A stretch of DNA of 64,000 nucleotides from NCBI RefSeq assembly GCF_000224145.3, contig NC_020175.2, positions 2,641,278 to 2,705,277 on the forward strand. Reading direction: 5' to 3'. Under the pieces are notes generated by a model that worked only from the letters and a program-made list of their open reading frames with translations, searched no databases and was not told where the DNA came from. This DNA comes from Ciona intestinalis (lineage: Eukaryota; Chordata; Ascidiacea; Phlebobranchia; Cionidae). The position numbers and the translations under genes are program-made. Positions 36,986-48,663 of the stretch are shown in pieces. Within the stretch, counting starts at the first letter, position 1, and each line of letters starts with the position of its first letter.

Positions 36986-37467
36986 TCATTGTACAGTCGT
37001 CATTAACATGTCACATTTTACATTTTTTATCACAAATCGGTTACACCACAACGACCGAAATGATCACAGTCATCGCATTTGCACTGAGCTGACGACTGCC
37101 AGCAAAAACTCGTGCACGTGGGTTAATCGACGTGTAGCGTGTTCAAATATTTGCTTCTGTCCCTGTTGCGCTGTCGTGGCGTATAAGTGCTCCATATATG
37201 CTAGCCTTTTGTAAATACCGGTGAAATATAAATGAGTGAGACTTGGTCCAAACATGTCAGCAGAAAGATTGAGTTTAGTATAGCGAGTTGTCTAAACTGT
37301 ATTAAGAACAAAACGGTTGCGGCACTTTCAATTTCAAGAAAATGAGTAATAGCTGTATTTATTAAAGGAAGAAATAAAGAAAGCTTTTTGTGCATTGTGG
37401 GCCTTAATAGACAAATATATATGCGAGTATTGCATTTATAGGATTGCTGTTACAATGTATGTTAGTA

Positions 37468-37671
37468 GATAGTAGGTGGGAGCTAGAAGACGGGACACCT
37501 GTATATTAGCACATAATATCCAAATATCCTGGTCGTGTTTTAAACAGTTCACAAGGGTCTACAGAAGTCGTTAGGATACGGTTACTGATTTTTTTAACGC
37601 TTTTTGTTTACTACCACGAATGTTACGAAAAAAATATAAAAAGGTGTACCATCTTCCCACCCTACTTTATA
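37468..37671 (-). mobile_element. MITE copy, full length
   Basis: Between CALHM and APMAP; left end AGTAGGTGGGAGCTAGAAGAC with a small insertion. Confidence 0.85.
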
Positions 37672-37755
37672 CTGTTTAAAAACAAATATATGTTAGAATT
37701 GGTCTTATAAATCAAAGAGAACGGTCTAGAATATCTCATATATACATACACAATC

Positions 37756-37825
37756 CTTAACAGAGATCTGTAAAGCAATTAAGCAAACAAATCTTAACAG
37801 AGATCTGTAAAGCAATTAAGCATAT
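37756..37825 (+). repeat. Direct repeat, 2 x ~30 bp, just upstream of APMAP ATG
   Basis: TTAACAGAGATCTGTAAAGC followed by AATTAAGCA occurs twice, about 37 bp apart, ending ~40 bp before the APMAP start codon. Confidence 0.85.
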
Positions 37826-37862
37826 AATTTAAATAATAATAAACATTCGACAAAACGTCATA

Positions 37863-40800
37863 ATGTCAAAAGTTCGGCAACGAGCTGTAAAATCTACAGC
37901 TTCTAAAAGTTCCAACTCATCCGCTGGCCAAAATAGCGCCCAAGAGAATGTTGAAAATTTTGGTGTGCTGGCGATTTTGTTGCGTGTGGTTACTATTATA
38001 TCAGTGACTATTGGTTTGCTGTTCGCTGTCGGGCTTAATATTTCGCCATTTACGGCTCTTCCGATCGACGATGAAATGCCAGCTCTGCCAATGAATGAAG
38101 GAGTATTCGCCGAGAACGAAAGGCTGACATCAGGCATCAAGTAAGCAATGAAGAATAAGTTATAAAAAATGTTTTTGGCAGTTAAACTGCTGTTAAAAAT
38201 TAAAAAAAAAACAATTAAGTCTTCTTTGCGGGAAAATCCAGTAGGAGTAACAACAGTTATATAGTAGGGTGGGAGATGACGAGGCACCTTTCGCAAATAA
38301 TATCCAAACCTTCTGACCGTGTTTTAAAAAACTTACAACGGTCTATGGGAGCATGGCCTACCCAATGTATTGTGTATTGGGTAGGCCATGATGGGGGTCG
38401 CAAGGATACGGTTTCATATTTCTTTGAATTTCCTTTGTACTACCTATAATGGGACGGGAAAATAGAACGAAAAGGTGTCCCATCTCCCCCCACCCTACAA
38501 TATAAATTTAACCCAATGTTGAATATATGTGAGATTAGGAGGGCATAAGTAAAATTCATTATAAAACACTCTCCCTTTTTCAGGATAAACAATCTTCTCG
38601 GCCCCGAATCCGTAGTTGAAGATGGCAACAACAATCTGTATACGGGGTTGGATGATGGGCGTATAGTTCGTATAGCACCTTCTAATGAGGGGGAAATCGG
38701 TGGTGGTCAAGTGAAAACATTATTCTCGGGAAAACTTTCAGGCGTTTACAACACAATGCCAGACAAGAATAGGACCAGACCGTTAGGTAAGAAATCTCGA
38801 ATAATATAACTATAAATGAATGAATGAATGAATGAATGAATGTAGTCTATACTATACTCGGTTAAACACCCTTATTAAATCCCCAAGCAAGTAATAGCAG
38901 AGATAAAATGCATTAACTTTACCTCCAAATAAAGAAACCCTACTAAAATTAAACTGTATGTGTATATTATAAGTATTAGCCTTGTTTACAAACAGGTATA
39001 CGGTTAAAAGACAATATGTTGTACGTCGCTGATGCCGCTTACGGGTTCCTGACTTTGAATTTGAAAACAAATGCGCTCCAAGTTTTGGTAGCGCCAAATG
39101 ACGTCACTCCAGCGATGCGATTTCCTGACGATTTGGTATTCTCCGAAGGGGGGAAGTACCTTTATCTTACAGACGTCAGTCATACTTACGACATCAGGAA
39201 TCTGGCTTACTCTGTTCTTAGTGGTAAGAAATTTTTGCAATGATTTATAATAGGGTGGATGGAGACGGGACACCTTTTACACAAATTGTTTAAGTATCAT
39301 GATCGTGTTTTGAACAATTAGCAACGGTCTATGGGGGTCGTGATGAGATATGGTTTTATATTTCTTTTAATGTTATTTGTTTACTACTAAACCGGACAAG
39401 AAAATAGAATGAAAAGGTGTTCCATCTTCCACACTATAAAGAAGGGAACTTTTTTCTATAAAAGCCGATAAGCGCTAACTTTGCTTGTTTAAATAGGAAC
39501 GAAAATACCAAAAAATCTCCTTCATTTTAGGTTTATGTGATGGTCGGGTGTTCAGGTTCAACTTAAAGACAAAGAAGATCAAGACTGTTGTAACTGGACT
39601 GTGCAGTGCCAACGGTATAGAGTTGACACACGACGGAAGATACCTTCTTATTTCAGAAACGCTCCGGTCAAGAGTTAGAATCGTGGACATCATGACGTTC
39701 AAAACAAAGAAATTGGTTCATCTGCCAGGTATAGTTTTTTGTTAATTTTAAAAAAACTTTAATCAGTTATATATTTGGCCTTTTTTTGCAATGTGCTGTG
39801 GTCCAGAACTTTTCAAATAGGCTGTAATATACAACAGGCTAGTTAACCATGTTTTCTATTTATGTGGAAGCAATACCTCATGTCACAGAAATGGTATATA
39901 ATAGGGTGGGTAAAGATGGGACACCTTTAGCACATAATATCCAAATATCTTGATCGTGTTTTAAACAATTAACAACGGTCTATGGAAGTCGTGGGGATAC
40001 CGTTTTATAATTCTTTAAATACTCTTTGTTTGCGACTAAATGCGACGAAAAAATAGAACAAGAAGGTGTCCCATCTTTCTCCACCCTGCTTATTGGTTAG
40101 CCGTGTTTGTCATTTAAGAATCTAGAACACTGGCGCATATCAGAGCAATCTTATTACCTGTTTTAGCAATGCCGGATAATATTCGTCGCAACAGCAAAGG
40201 GACATACTGGGTAGCTGCTTCGAACCCAAGAACAGGACAAAGTGATTACCTTCAAAAGTATCCGATTGTCAGACAAGCCATTGGTGGCCTTTTAACTCAC
40301 GATCAAATCTTTAAGTAAGTATATATATATTAGGTAAACGAGAATCTTGTCTTCTTTGATCGTATGAACAGTATATACATTAACACTATTTGTTTTATAG
40401 TATAGGGTGGGGTAAGATAAGACAGTTTTTATTCTATTTTCTCGTCCCATTTGGTAGCAGACAAAGAACATTCAAAGAATTATAAAACTGTATACACACG
40501 AATCCTATGTTCCGTTGTTAACTGTTTTAAATCATGATCCGGGAATTTAAATATTACGTGCTAAAGGTTTTCATCTTACCCCACAGTATTATACAAGTTA
40601 AGCGACAGTTCTGTCTTTTCTAACTATTCTATGTGTGTGAGGTCCCGCAGCGTGACATGCCATTCTAACAATATGTATACAGGAACCCAATTTATATATG
40701 TGTGTAGTAAAATATCTTCACTAATTTTAAAACCTCAACACGTACTATCATTCAAGAACAGTGAACAGAAGATCAAACATGCTTTTTGAGATGGACAGCA

Positions 40801-40970
40801 GAGGAAAAATCCTACAAAGTCTGCACGACAGAGACGGAGCTTTAACTCATGGCTTTTCACAAGCTACAGAACTAAGTGACGGTAGACTCGCACTGAGCGG
40901 CTATTCCAGCAATTTCTTATCGATTTTAAACTTAAAAGACAGTATACCAATTGGGGACGGTAGTCATTAG
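37863..40970 (+). CDS. APMAP: Adipocyte plasma membrane-associated protein (APMAP), complete
   Basis: A single-pass type II membrane protein with a strictosidine-synthase-like six-bladed beta-propeller; vertebrate APMAP has arylesterase activity. Exons: 37863-38140, 38584-38786, 38996-39223, 39531-39728, 40167-40314 and 40757-40970. All phases match, giving 422 residues against about 416 in human. The N-terminal tail is basic and Ser-rich, followed by a membrane segment at about residues 33-59 (FGVLAILLRVVTIISVTIGL...). Propeller signatures follow: LLGPESVVEDGNNNLYTGL, RPLGIRLKDNMLYVADAAYG, FPDDLVFSEGGKYLYLTD, NGIELTHDGRYLLISET, MPDNIRRNSKGTYWVA, and the closing SLHDRDG...ATELSDGRL. A sequon NRT lies in the exon 2 product. 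The last acceptor was chosen (ATTCAAG, 40756) because it alone keeps the frame. AATAAA at 41061 is the likely poly(A) signal. Three MITEs sit in its introns beside the hairpin-bearing one. Confidence 0.95.
38260..38502 (-). mobile_element. MITE copy with inserted perfect hairpin
   Basis: APMAP intron 1. About 45 bp longer than usual because a 39-bp perfect inverted repeat lies in its middle (38352-38390). Both MITE termini are present. Confidence 0.9.
38352..38390. repeat. Perfect inverted repeat inside a MITE
   Basis: Arms CATGGCCTACCCAAT and ATTGGGTAGGCCATG (15 bp, no mismatch) flank a 9-nt loop GTATTGTGT. The surrounding MITE sequence resumes on both sides, so this is an insertion in the element. 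No other copy of the hairpin was noticed in the window. Confidence 0.95.
38814..38841 (+). repeat. Microsatellite (AATG)n
   Basis: About six tandem AATG units in APMAP intron 2. Confidence 0.95.
39246..39438 (-). mobile_element. MITE copy close to a donor
   Basis: Starts 23 bp after the donor of APMAP exon 3; right end reduced to CCACACTATA. Confidence 0.85.
39897..40092 (-). mobile_element. MITE copy, full length
   Basis: APMAP intron 4; ends 75 bp before exon 5. Confidence 0.88.
40396..40593 (+). mobile_element. MITE copy, full length
   Basis: APMAP intron 5; right end changed to CCCCACAGTATTATA. Confidence 0.85.
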
Positions 40971-41556
40971 TTTATTTGCTTGATTTTACTATAATCGTAT
41001 ATACACTAAAATTGCTGCTGTGTTTCGACACAGCTTTGTAATTGTTTTGTTGTTGACTTTAATAAATAATTGTATGTTTGGAGCTGCGATGATGGTTGTC
41101 ACAAAAAAGTGATTTATGATATAGTATAGGACGCATTATACATTACTTTAAGTTCATTGTAAATATTTTCCAATTAAAGGGAAACTGAAGTCAAATTTTA
41201 TAAATAATGTACAAATAGTCTTTATTCAGTTAAAAACACAATTTAAAACCTTCCGTATTTTCTCCAAGTTTTTTGTTTAAACCGTATAAAGAATTTGTGA
41301 GCCGCTGTTCCAAAACGCAATTTTGCAAGACTTCCCCTGAAATTGCAGAACTAACTACAACTGTGCTGGTTTAATGTCAGAGGTCATGGGCTACTTCCCG
41401 GAGAGACCAACGATCGCAGCTAGATTGTAATCACGCGCCGGCACTGTGTCTGTCGTATTTTAAAGGTTTAATGCGTCGTAAAAAATGACCACAACTCAGG
41501 TAAAGAAATTATTGAAAAAAGTTGTTGTACAATACAATGTTTTGTTCGTTGGGAAC

Positions 41557-41750
41557 AGTATGGTGGGGAAAGATGGGACACCTTTTCATTCTATTTTTTC
41601 GTCCCATTTGGTAGTAAACAAAATAACATTCAAAGAATTATTAAACCATTTTCTCACGGCTCCCATAGACTGCTGTTAATTGTTTAAAACGCGATCAGGA
41701 TATTTGGACAATGTATGTTAAAGGTGCCCCATCTTCTTCCTTCCTACCAT
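41557..41750 (+). mobile_element. MITE copy
   Basis: Right end altered (TTCTTCCTTCCTACCATCAATA); left end AGTATGGTGGGG. Confidence 0.83.
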
Positions 41751-41879
41751 CAATATATAAAGGTTATATAACACATAACATTGAATTAGAAATCAAGTAT
41801 ATACACTGTATAAGTCAATGTATATATTTCAAAAGTGCTCTAAATTGTCGAAAACAAAGTGGCCGAATTAAAACCAATG

Positions 41880-42074
41880 TATAGTAGGGTGGGGTATGAT
41901 GTGACATCTTTAGCACTTAATATCCTAATATCCTGATCATGTTAAACAATTAACAACGGTGTATGGGAGTCATGAGAATATGGTTTTACAATTCTTTGAA
42001 TGTTCTTTGGTTATCACCAAAATGGGACTAGACAATAGAATAACCAAGTGTCCCATCTTCCTCCACCCTACTAT
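41880..42074 (-). mobile_element. MITE copy, full length
   Basis: Intact ends with flanking TATA; only 130 bp from the previous, oppositely oriented copy. Confidence 0.88.
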
Positions 42075-42773
42075 ATACATATACAACTTATATATATAAA
42101 GACCAACCTAACGATATACTTACATTGACTAAAACACACCATTGTATTCTTTTTTATAGGCACGTTAGTCGACGTTTTAATTACGATGTAATCAAAAGGG
42201 AACTGCGAATGTTGACCACAGTAACCATTTTAATGCTTTTAACAGAGCCATAAAATACCGAGTAGGACAACCCATTGTTACATAAACGACAAATTGAACG
42301 CAAATTTGTGTCGAAAATAACACAGTAGGTATAGGAAAAATGTTTTTCGGTAAATTACAGAAAAACTTGGACTCAAAAACAACTTTAAAGGTTGGAAAGT
42401 GTAAAAAAGCTTGTGTAATTTGTTTTCTGTGTCAATATAAGTTAAAAATGGAATCAAAATCGGTTGATTTGTGACATTTAAGTCATTTAATGGGGGTAAT
42501 TATATATTTTTGGCGAAAAAGTGTTTGGTAAGGTAAATATAAGCTGTTTTACGACTTCCTACAAAAAAAGCGTATACAAAAGCAAAACAGTTGTTTAACT
42601 TTAAACCCATTGCGAATGCCACCGCTTAATTTGCTTTTTTTTGGACACACAAAGGCGGCAGTTGAGTGCACTCCCTTATTTTATGACTCTGGATTTTAAA
42701 GAGAGAGATATAGTAATAGTTCGGCTTTAAAGACCGAAATTTACAGGCTAAAAGGGCGTGAAAAAAAGATGTG

Positions 42774-44256
42774 TTATTTGTCCAAGAGTTGCATAAAAGG
42801 GAAAAGCATAATGCGGTATTTCGAAAAGCAAGCCACCAAGCATACAACGTTTATAAACATGCTGATGTCATGCCATAAGAACGATATAGAGATAACGCTG
42901 CCCGGGGTTTGTATTATGAGAAACACAGCTATAATAGTTGCTGAAATAGCATCAGAAACCATGCAGACTAGTCCTAGGCAAAGCCAGTGCTTCATTCGAG
43001 CTTCCAAACGAGCTCTTGCTTGGAGTTTTGATTCTTTTGGTGGCGGTTTCGTAATTTCTAGGTTCTTATGTACGGAAAGAGGCGAAGAGTTATTGCTAGT
43101 GTCAAGGCGCTTTGAGATGACCTCCGAATTCGAAGCGTTGCTCTTGGCTAAGCATGCAGCGTTCTTGGAAACGTCGGATAAACGATTGGAGCGGTTCTTA
43201 TACAGTGGGTTGAGGTACAAATATATCAGAGTGATCTAAAAAAATGTGGATAAAATATATTAAAATTAAAACTTTTTTGTTGTTTAGCGTTATATTTATT
43301 CGATGTAATGTTTAAACAATTAGATTAAAATTGAACTTACAGGAAAGGGGTCGTTTGTATTGAAATGCTTGTAAAACAAATTATAATGCTGAGTTAATGT
43401 ATATAGCAACTATTAACAGCGGTCTATGGGAGTCGTGAGGACACGTTTTTTTTAATTCTTTAAATGTTCTTTGTTCACTACCAAACGGGACAAGAAAATA
43501 GTTTAATTTTTTTCTATCTTCCACCAACCTAATATATATATATACATACATAAGTGCAAAACAATATGAAGTAGTTTAGTGAACTTTGACTTTTATAAAA
43601 AAAGAAACTGTTTGTCTTTTCCCTATAATTGGCAGTACGAAATAACGTATAAAACGTACCTCTATGAAAGAATAGCTAAATGCAACTGCAATGTAAGGAA
43701 TTTGCTCTACAGTCGGCTGTTTCAGGACTACGCATTTGTTTCTCTGGACTTCGTACAGTTTACCCTTAAACTGAAAACCGAGCATTATAAAAGGATTGAC
43801 CAGCAATAAAACCATGACAACCCACGTCAGAACCTCCATGAATTTTGTCCGTAAATGGCGCAGAGCAGGATTTGCATAGGACATTCTTTGCCTCTTCCAC
43901 AAAAAAACGTACGTAGTCGTCACTTGTAGGTTAAAAACCGTTGATTTTAAGCACATATTAACCATACAAGCAGTATCGCTTTTTCCTGAGTATTCCATCA
44001 ACAGAAATTGCTGCAGAATTTGGTGCAGCAACGATATAGTAGCTGCCAGTATACATAGCGCACGAAGTGGTCTTCCGCCTCTCGCTTTGTTTTTATTTAG
44101 AGTCAACTCATAAGTTAAAAGCGCCGCTACAAGGTAAAAGTCAGCTACAATAAACAGCAACGAAACTGCTCTGTAGGCGGCGCGTACAACATTATCTTTG
44201 AGCGCAGACTCTTCCAGTGACGGAAAAATAGTTGTGTTAGAAATATTAAACTCCAT
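42774..44256 (-). CDS. Orphan seven-transmembrane protein A
   Basis: Two exons, 44256-43660 and 43235-42774, phase 0 junction, 352 residues. Seven hydrophobic segments can be drawn: AVSLLFIVADFYLVAALLTY; LRALCILAATISLLHQILQQ; LKSTVFNLQVTTTYVFLW; MEVLTWVVMVLLLVNPFIML; IPYIAVAFSYSFIE continued by ITLIYLYL from exon 2; HWLCLGLVCMVSDAISATII; and FLWHDISMFINVVCLVACF. The N-terminus has sequons (NIS, NTT). One Cys lies before segment 3 (DTAC) and one in the loop before segment 5 (NKC), as for the usual GPCR disulphide. A long basic loop precedes segment 6. There is no NPxxY or classical DRY; KRQRM follows segment 3. The protein is clearly paralogous to the gene at 46767-48197. I do not recognise the family; a receptor role is inference from topology only. 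Confidence 0.85.
43408..43536 (-). mobile_element. MITE copy, left part missing
   Basis: About 130 bp of the right portion remains, in the single intron of the 7TM gene A. Confidence 0.83.
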
Positions 44257-46766
44257 TTTTAGCTACGAGATATATCTGTAACAAAAGCATGTCAGATAAT
44301 AGATATACAATACAAAATAGTTAGCCTATGGGCTACATTTTGTGGTTAAATTAAACCTGAAACGACTGTGGGCCTATAATGCGAATTCCTTTCTTTACGC
44401 ATTTGAAATTTAATCTAATACACAGATGTGAACTCATATTTTATTGACTCATTCCGAGCAGGCTAAATTACCAGCACTGTATAATCTGCCATAAGCACAA
44501 ATGCAGCATCACAGTTGAACAGACATGCTTGGCCAACCATGACTGTTAACAACAAAGCCTCAACTTTGACTGTTTGACGCATTAAACCTTACTAACTACA
44601 TGTATCCATTTCCTAATCCAGTATAGCTGTGACTAGGATACATTTAAGTACTTTGTTGTGACTATGTTTGTCATCCCTGTTTATTCGCTTAATTTAATGC
44701 GCGTATGACATTATGTTTCCGGAAGAGCATGAACGAAATGCTGATGTCACTGTTAACTTTTCCCACAGCAAAAGATACACAAGGTATATGAACATGATTT
44801 AAATAACGACATTTAGAAACACACACTTTACAACTTATAAGATTAACGCAAAGATTCGGACCAGCTTAAATGCAAAGATCAATTTCTAAAAACACTTGAT
44901 CTATATTATATGCCATGTTCAATTTTAAATTACTGAACGTATGCCATCGGCTTACACTAAACGATTAAGTGCTATATAGGCACCCCCGTCTGTACCAGGC
45001 AGCCTTAATTATATTATCCTGCTAAGCTAGTCTCTGTGGTTTTCACATAGCACATTGTACGAAGCTTGCTGTAAATAACTCGTTATATGTCAAAGCATGG
45101 CCGGTGCGGTAATAAAAACTCTAATTTTAAATCAGTTTTTGAAATCGTAACGCACTATTGAAATTTCAACCCAGCAGAACAAAAAACGTCATCCACGCTA
45201 AATAGGCAGGTTCCAAAAAACATTTGTCAATCTTGTTTTGGTGGTAGGATTTAAATTACAGTATACATTTAGCACTTAAAATATCTGTTTTAAAGTACCT
45301 TCCCTTTGAATACTTTCTAAGTTTTAAAATCGTTTACTAGGATGGTGGGGATGAAACACCTTTATACTCTTTTTTTCTATTTGGTAGTAAATAAAGAACA
45401 TTCAAAAAATTATAAAACTGTTTCTTAACGACTACCATAGACGGTTGTTTAAAGATATTTGAATAGTTATAAAGATATTTGGATATTACAAGCTAAAGGT
45501 GTCCGAACTCCCCCCACCTTACTATATATACTAGGTCTGATATAGTTTATCAGCTGTGCTATAACTAAGCTGTGCTAATAATCTAAGCAGTTTCATGGTT
45601 GAATACAGTTTAAAAATTGCACGACCGTAAACAACGGATGCAGTCATATTGCGGGTCTATGGCATCACAATGGTTGGGAATTGGTTTTCTTCGTATAGCA
45701 AAGGTTCGTCTGAAAGCCACATTTCTGAACGTCATATCCGATCCTTTACATGGCGCACATAAAAAATACATTCGTCACTGTAATATACAGGTCTAGACAT
45801 TTGTGCAGGCATGTTCAACATGAAGTGACAAATGCGCTAAATGTACCATATAGCATACACGATACCAGACCGACGTATCAACATTTTTACTGTTAGAATA
45901 AAGTATATTTAAACATTTACCAATGGGTAGGCTTACATAAAAGTCAAGCCGATGGACTCTATTAATTGTTTGCACCAAATTGAGTGACATTGCTTGGCTG
46001 CTGTTTTTTTACGCGAAGAGTTTTGGAACAAATTTATAATGAAAAAATATTATACGAAAAAGTTCAAGACTTCAACACATATGGTATTAAAACCATGAAT
46101 TATTGGTATAACGCAACAACAAATAAAACAAACCCGTTTTTTTTAAATCGTAAAGTCTCTGCGTCAGTACGTCATTCAAAATTACCCAGTTCTTACTCCC
46201 TTGCGTCATTGATCTACGTTACAGCATACGTAAAAGCGTCACCGTGACGAGTCTTGTGGTTTATTGGTTGTTTTAAATCCGATTTTTGAAACATTGTGTT
46301 GCTGTAGCAGCGAAAGCGTTTCGGTATAGTACACAGTATACTGAAGTGAGTATATACTGCTTTGGCTTCACTATGGTTTCACATAGAAAAAATCCAAGCG
46401 ATTATCTAACACTGACAATGACGAATAAAAACAAGAGAATGAAAATGATTGTCAATTATTTATCCTCGCGCGGCGCTTAGAAGTAATACACACTTAGAAG
46501 TAATACACAGGAGGTGTCTTATCCCACACCGTTCTCGCTTTCGTTTTTACGCATGTTTGTTAGTGAATGCATTTAACTATTATTGACAGCACGTTATGTA
46601 AAACATTATTGCATCAGGTATCATGTAATAGTCAGCTGTGACCTGAAACTAAAGCTTTTTGTAAAAGCAACAAAAACATCAGATTGACAGCTGTTTGCAT
46701 TTGTAAAAAGTACGTTTTATGATTGTATGTCACCTGTCACACCGGTATACTGTGGTTTTATGATAT
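44257..46766. other. Intergenic DNA between the two 7TM genes
   Basis: Contains one MITE. Otherwise AT-rich with no supported exon; the open frame at 45984-46247 has no family resemblance. At 46455-46530 a stretch TTATTTATCCTCGCGCGGCGC followed by a duplicated CTTAGAAGTAATACAC may be a degenerate SINE tail. Confidence 0.5.
45335..45527 (+). mobile_element. MITE copy
   Basis: Left end lacks the AAGATGGG part (GATGGTGGGGATGAAACACC); right end CCCCCCACCTTACTATA. A short internal repeat AAAGATATTTG is present. Confidence 0.83.
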
Positions 46767-48197
46767 TTATCGCCGATTTTGTAAGAATAAGCCTAAAGGG
46801 AAAAACATATTCTTCCAAACAGAAAAGCAAGCAATCAAGCAAACAACGTTGATAAATATACTGACATCATGCCATAAAAACATTACTGAAATTAAGCTCG
46901 CGGGAGTCCAATTTAACAGAAACACAGCGATAATGGAGGCGGAAATAATATCAGAAAGTATACATATAAGGCCGAGAAAAAGCCACCGTTTCATGCGTGC
47001 CTCCATGGAGTTTTTGCGGGTGATACCAGATCGTCGCCAAGTCGTATTATTGTTCGTATTAAAATCAAGGCATGTAGTTTTCATGTTAGGAGGACCCGAA
47101 ACGTTACCATTAGGATCCGTTCTAGTGCGTCTTTCGGTTTGACTGACGCTCTTCGTACTTGAAAGTTTTTGACTCTTTTCAAACCGACTACGGTAAAGAG
47201 GTTTCAAATACAGGTACACCAATGCGACCTGTAAAGTAAAAAGAAACAGGTAATGTTTTAACAGAGAATTAATGTCACTTATTAAAAGTCACTTAGGGAA
47301 AAGACGCCGTCGATAAACTGCATTGTAAATAAAATACTTAAAGGATTTTAACTACTTTATTAATGGTTATGCTTAGGTAGCACTATAGCAGCATCAAACC
47401 TTAGCATGCCAGGTATTATAGTAGAGTGGGAGGAGATGGGTCACCTTTAACACATAACGTCTAAATATCCTGATCGTGTTTTAAACAAATAACAACGGTA
47501 ACAAATGTTTTTTGTTTATGACAGACTGGGAAGACAAAAGAATAAAAAGGTGTCCCATCTTTCCCCACCCTAGTATATACCGCGTATAGTTGGTAAAATG
47601 CAATACATTTACCTGAATAATAGCATAGCTGAACGCTACCGCTATGAAGGGTAATTGGTTCACCGTATTTTGCCGCAGCACCAAGCACATTCCCTGACAA
47701 GCTTCGTACAACTTGCCGTGCCATTGAAAACCAAACATGATAACAGGATTGACCAACAGAAGCGCCAGTATTACCCAGTTTAGCACCTCCATAGGGCGGG
47801 TATGCAAATATGCAAGGATTGGGCTTGCATAGAACATTCTCTGCCGAAACCACAAAAATATATAAGTGGCGGTCACTTGAAGGTTGTATATAGCTGATTT
47901 AAGACTCATCGTCACTTGACAGGCTGTATCGCCGTGTGCTGAATAATCCAAAATAATATGCTGCAGCACTTCATGCATAATTGCCAACACGGCAGCTAGC
48001 ATGCACACAATGCGTAGTTTGAGTCCAGTACTTCCTTTATTAGTAGCTACGATTTCAAATACCACAAGTGCAACCAACAAGTACACATCAGCCGCAACAA
48101 ATACGGAAGCAATCACTCGATAAACCACCGTTACACCAGCATGCACTGGTGATAAGTTCGTTATATTAACAGAACAGTTCTTGTTTCTGAGCAACAT
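46767..48197 (-). CDS. Orphan seven-transmembrane protein B
   Basis: Exons 48197-47613 and 47228-46767, phase 0, 348 residues. The second exon is 462 nt, exactly as long as that of paralogue A, and the splice point falls at the same place inside segment 5 (AFSYAIIQ/VALVYLYLKP). Segments lie at about residues 25-50, 60-82, 98-117, 138-158, 182-205, 276-300 and 308-333. The N-terminus carries three overlapping sequons (NCS, NIT, NLS). The Cys before segment 3 (DTAC) and a Cys in the loop before segment 5 (GMC) are shared with A. The third inner loop (about 206-274) is long, Ser/Thr- and Arg-rich and poorly conserved. Family not recognised; it is either a lineage-specific receptor group or a diverged known class. 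Confidence 0.85.
47417..47578 (-). mobile_element. MITE copy, internally shortened
   Basis: In the single intron of 7TM gene B, ending 35 bp from the exon 1 donor. A MITE also lies in the intron of gene A, but the two differ in extent, so they may be separate insertions. Confidence 0.85.
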
Positions 48198-48352
48198 TTT
48201 TGCTTCAGTTTTAAAATTTCAAAAATCTAAATTTCAAAAAAAAGGTTAAATCGTTGGTTAATTACATTTTTAAGTAAACAAATTTAGAATTCGTAAACTA
48301 AATCGCCCGTGCTTAAACATAAACTATCTCTTAATGTTGTTTTGTAAGTTGA

Positions 48353-48480
48353 AGTAGGGTGCGGGGGGAAATGGGACAACTTTTTATTAAATTTCTTGTC
48401 CCATTTGGAGGTAAACAAAAAAAACAAGATATTTGGATATTATATACTAAAGGTGTCCCATCTCTCCCCACCCTACTATA
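48353..48480 (+). mobile_element. MITE copy, centre deleted
   Basis: About 128 bp; jumps from GTAAACAAAAAA to GATATTTGGATATTA. Both termini intact. Confidence 0.87.
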
Positions 48481-48596
48481 TCAACAAAACTGTAATGAAT
48501 TCATATTTCTAGTTTCCTTAATAATATCAAACTGTATTTTTTCTGTATGTTCCTCTTACTGAAACTTGTTCAATTCGTTTTACATTATCCTTACAG

Positions 48597-48663
48597 CTCT
48601 ACAAAACTGAACTGGACAGCCCATATGCCTGTGTTAAGTGCAACTGAAACTTCTGACAATAAA
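48597..48663 (+). other. Possible terminal exon with poly(A) signal
   Basis: A strong acceptor (TTATCCTTACAG to 48596) is followed by 16 codons LYKTELDSPYACVKCN, a TGA, and AATAAA at 48658-48663. A second frame is also open. No upstream plus-strand exon was found, so it could be the last exon of a transcript not otherwise visible, or chance. Confidence 0.2.

Larger units (their letters stand above)
36085..37467. other. CALHM 3' flank and intergenic
   Basis: 3' UTR to about 36500 with AATAAA at 36475. Then come a shortened MITE and a SINE, then ~480 bp (36990-37467) with no supported feature. Overlapping short frames at 37008-37395 look random. Confidence 0.5.
40971..42773. other. APMAP 3' flank and intergenic before the 7TM pair
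   Basis: APMAP 3' UTR to about 41080, then two MITEs. The segments 41170-41480 and 42170-42600 look like worn repeats but match no other copy here. No exon supported. The last ~150 bp may be 3' UTR of the minus-strand 7TM gene. Confidence 0.45.

Noticed and set aside
41170-42600. Two ~300-400 bp stretches suspected to be halves of a larger inverted-end transposon
   Set aside because: Comparing them by eye gave no convincing inverted match, so no element is claimed.
45984-46247. 87-codon frame between the two 7TM genes
   Set aside because: Compositionally like translated AT-rich spacer; no domain and no promoter or splice support.
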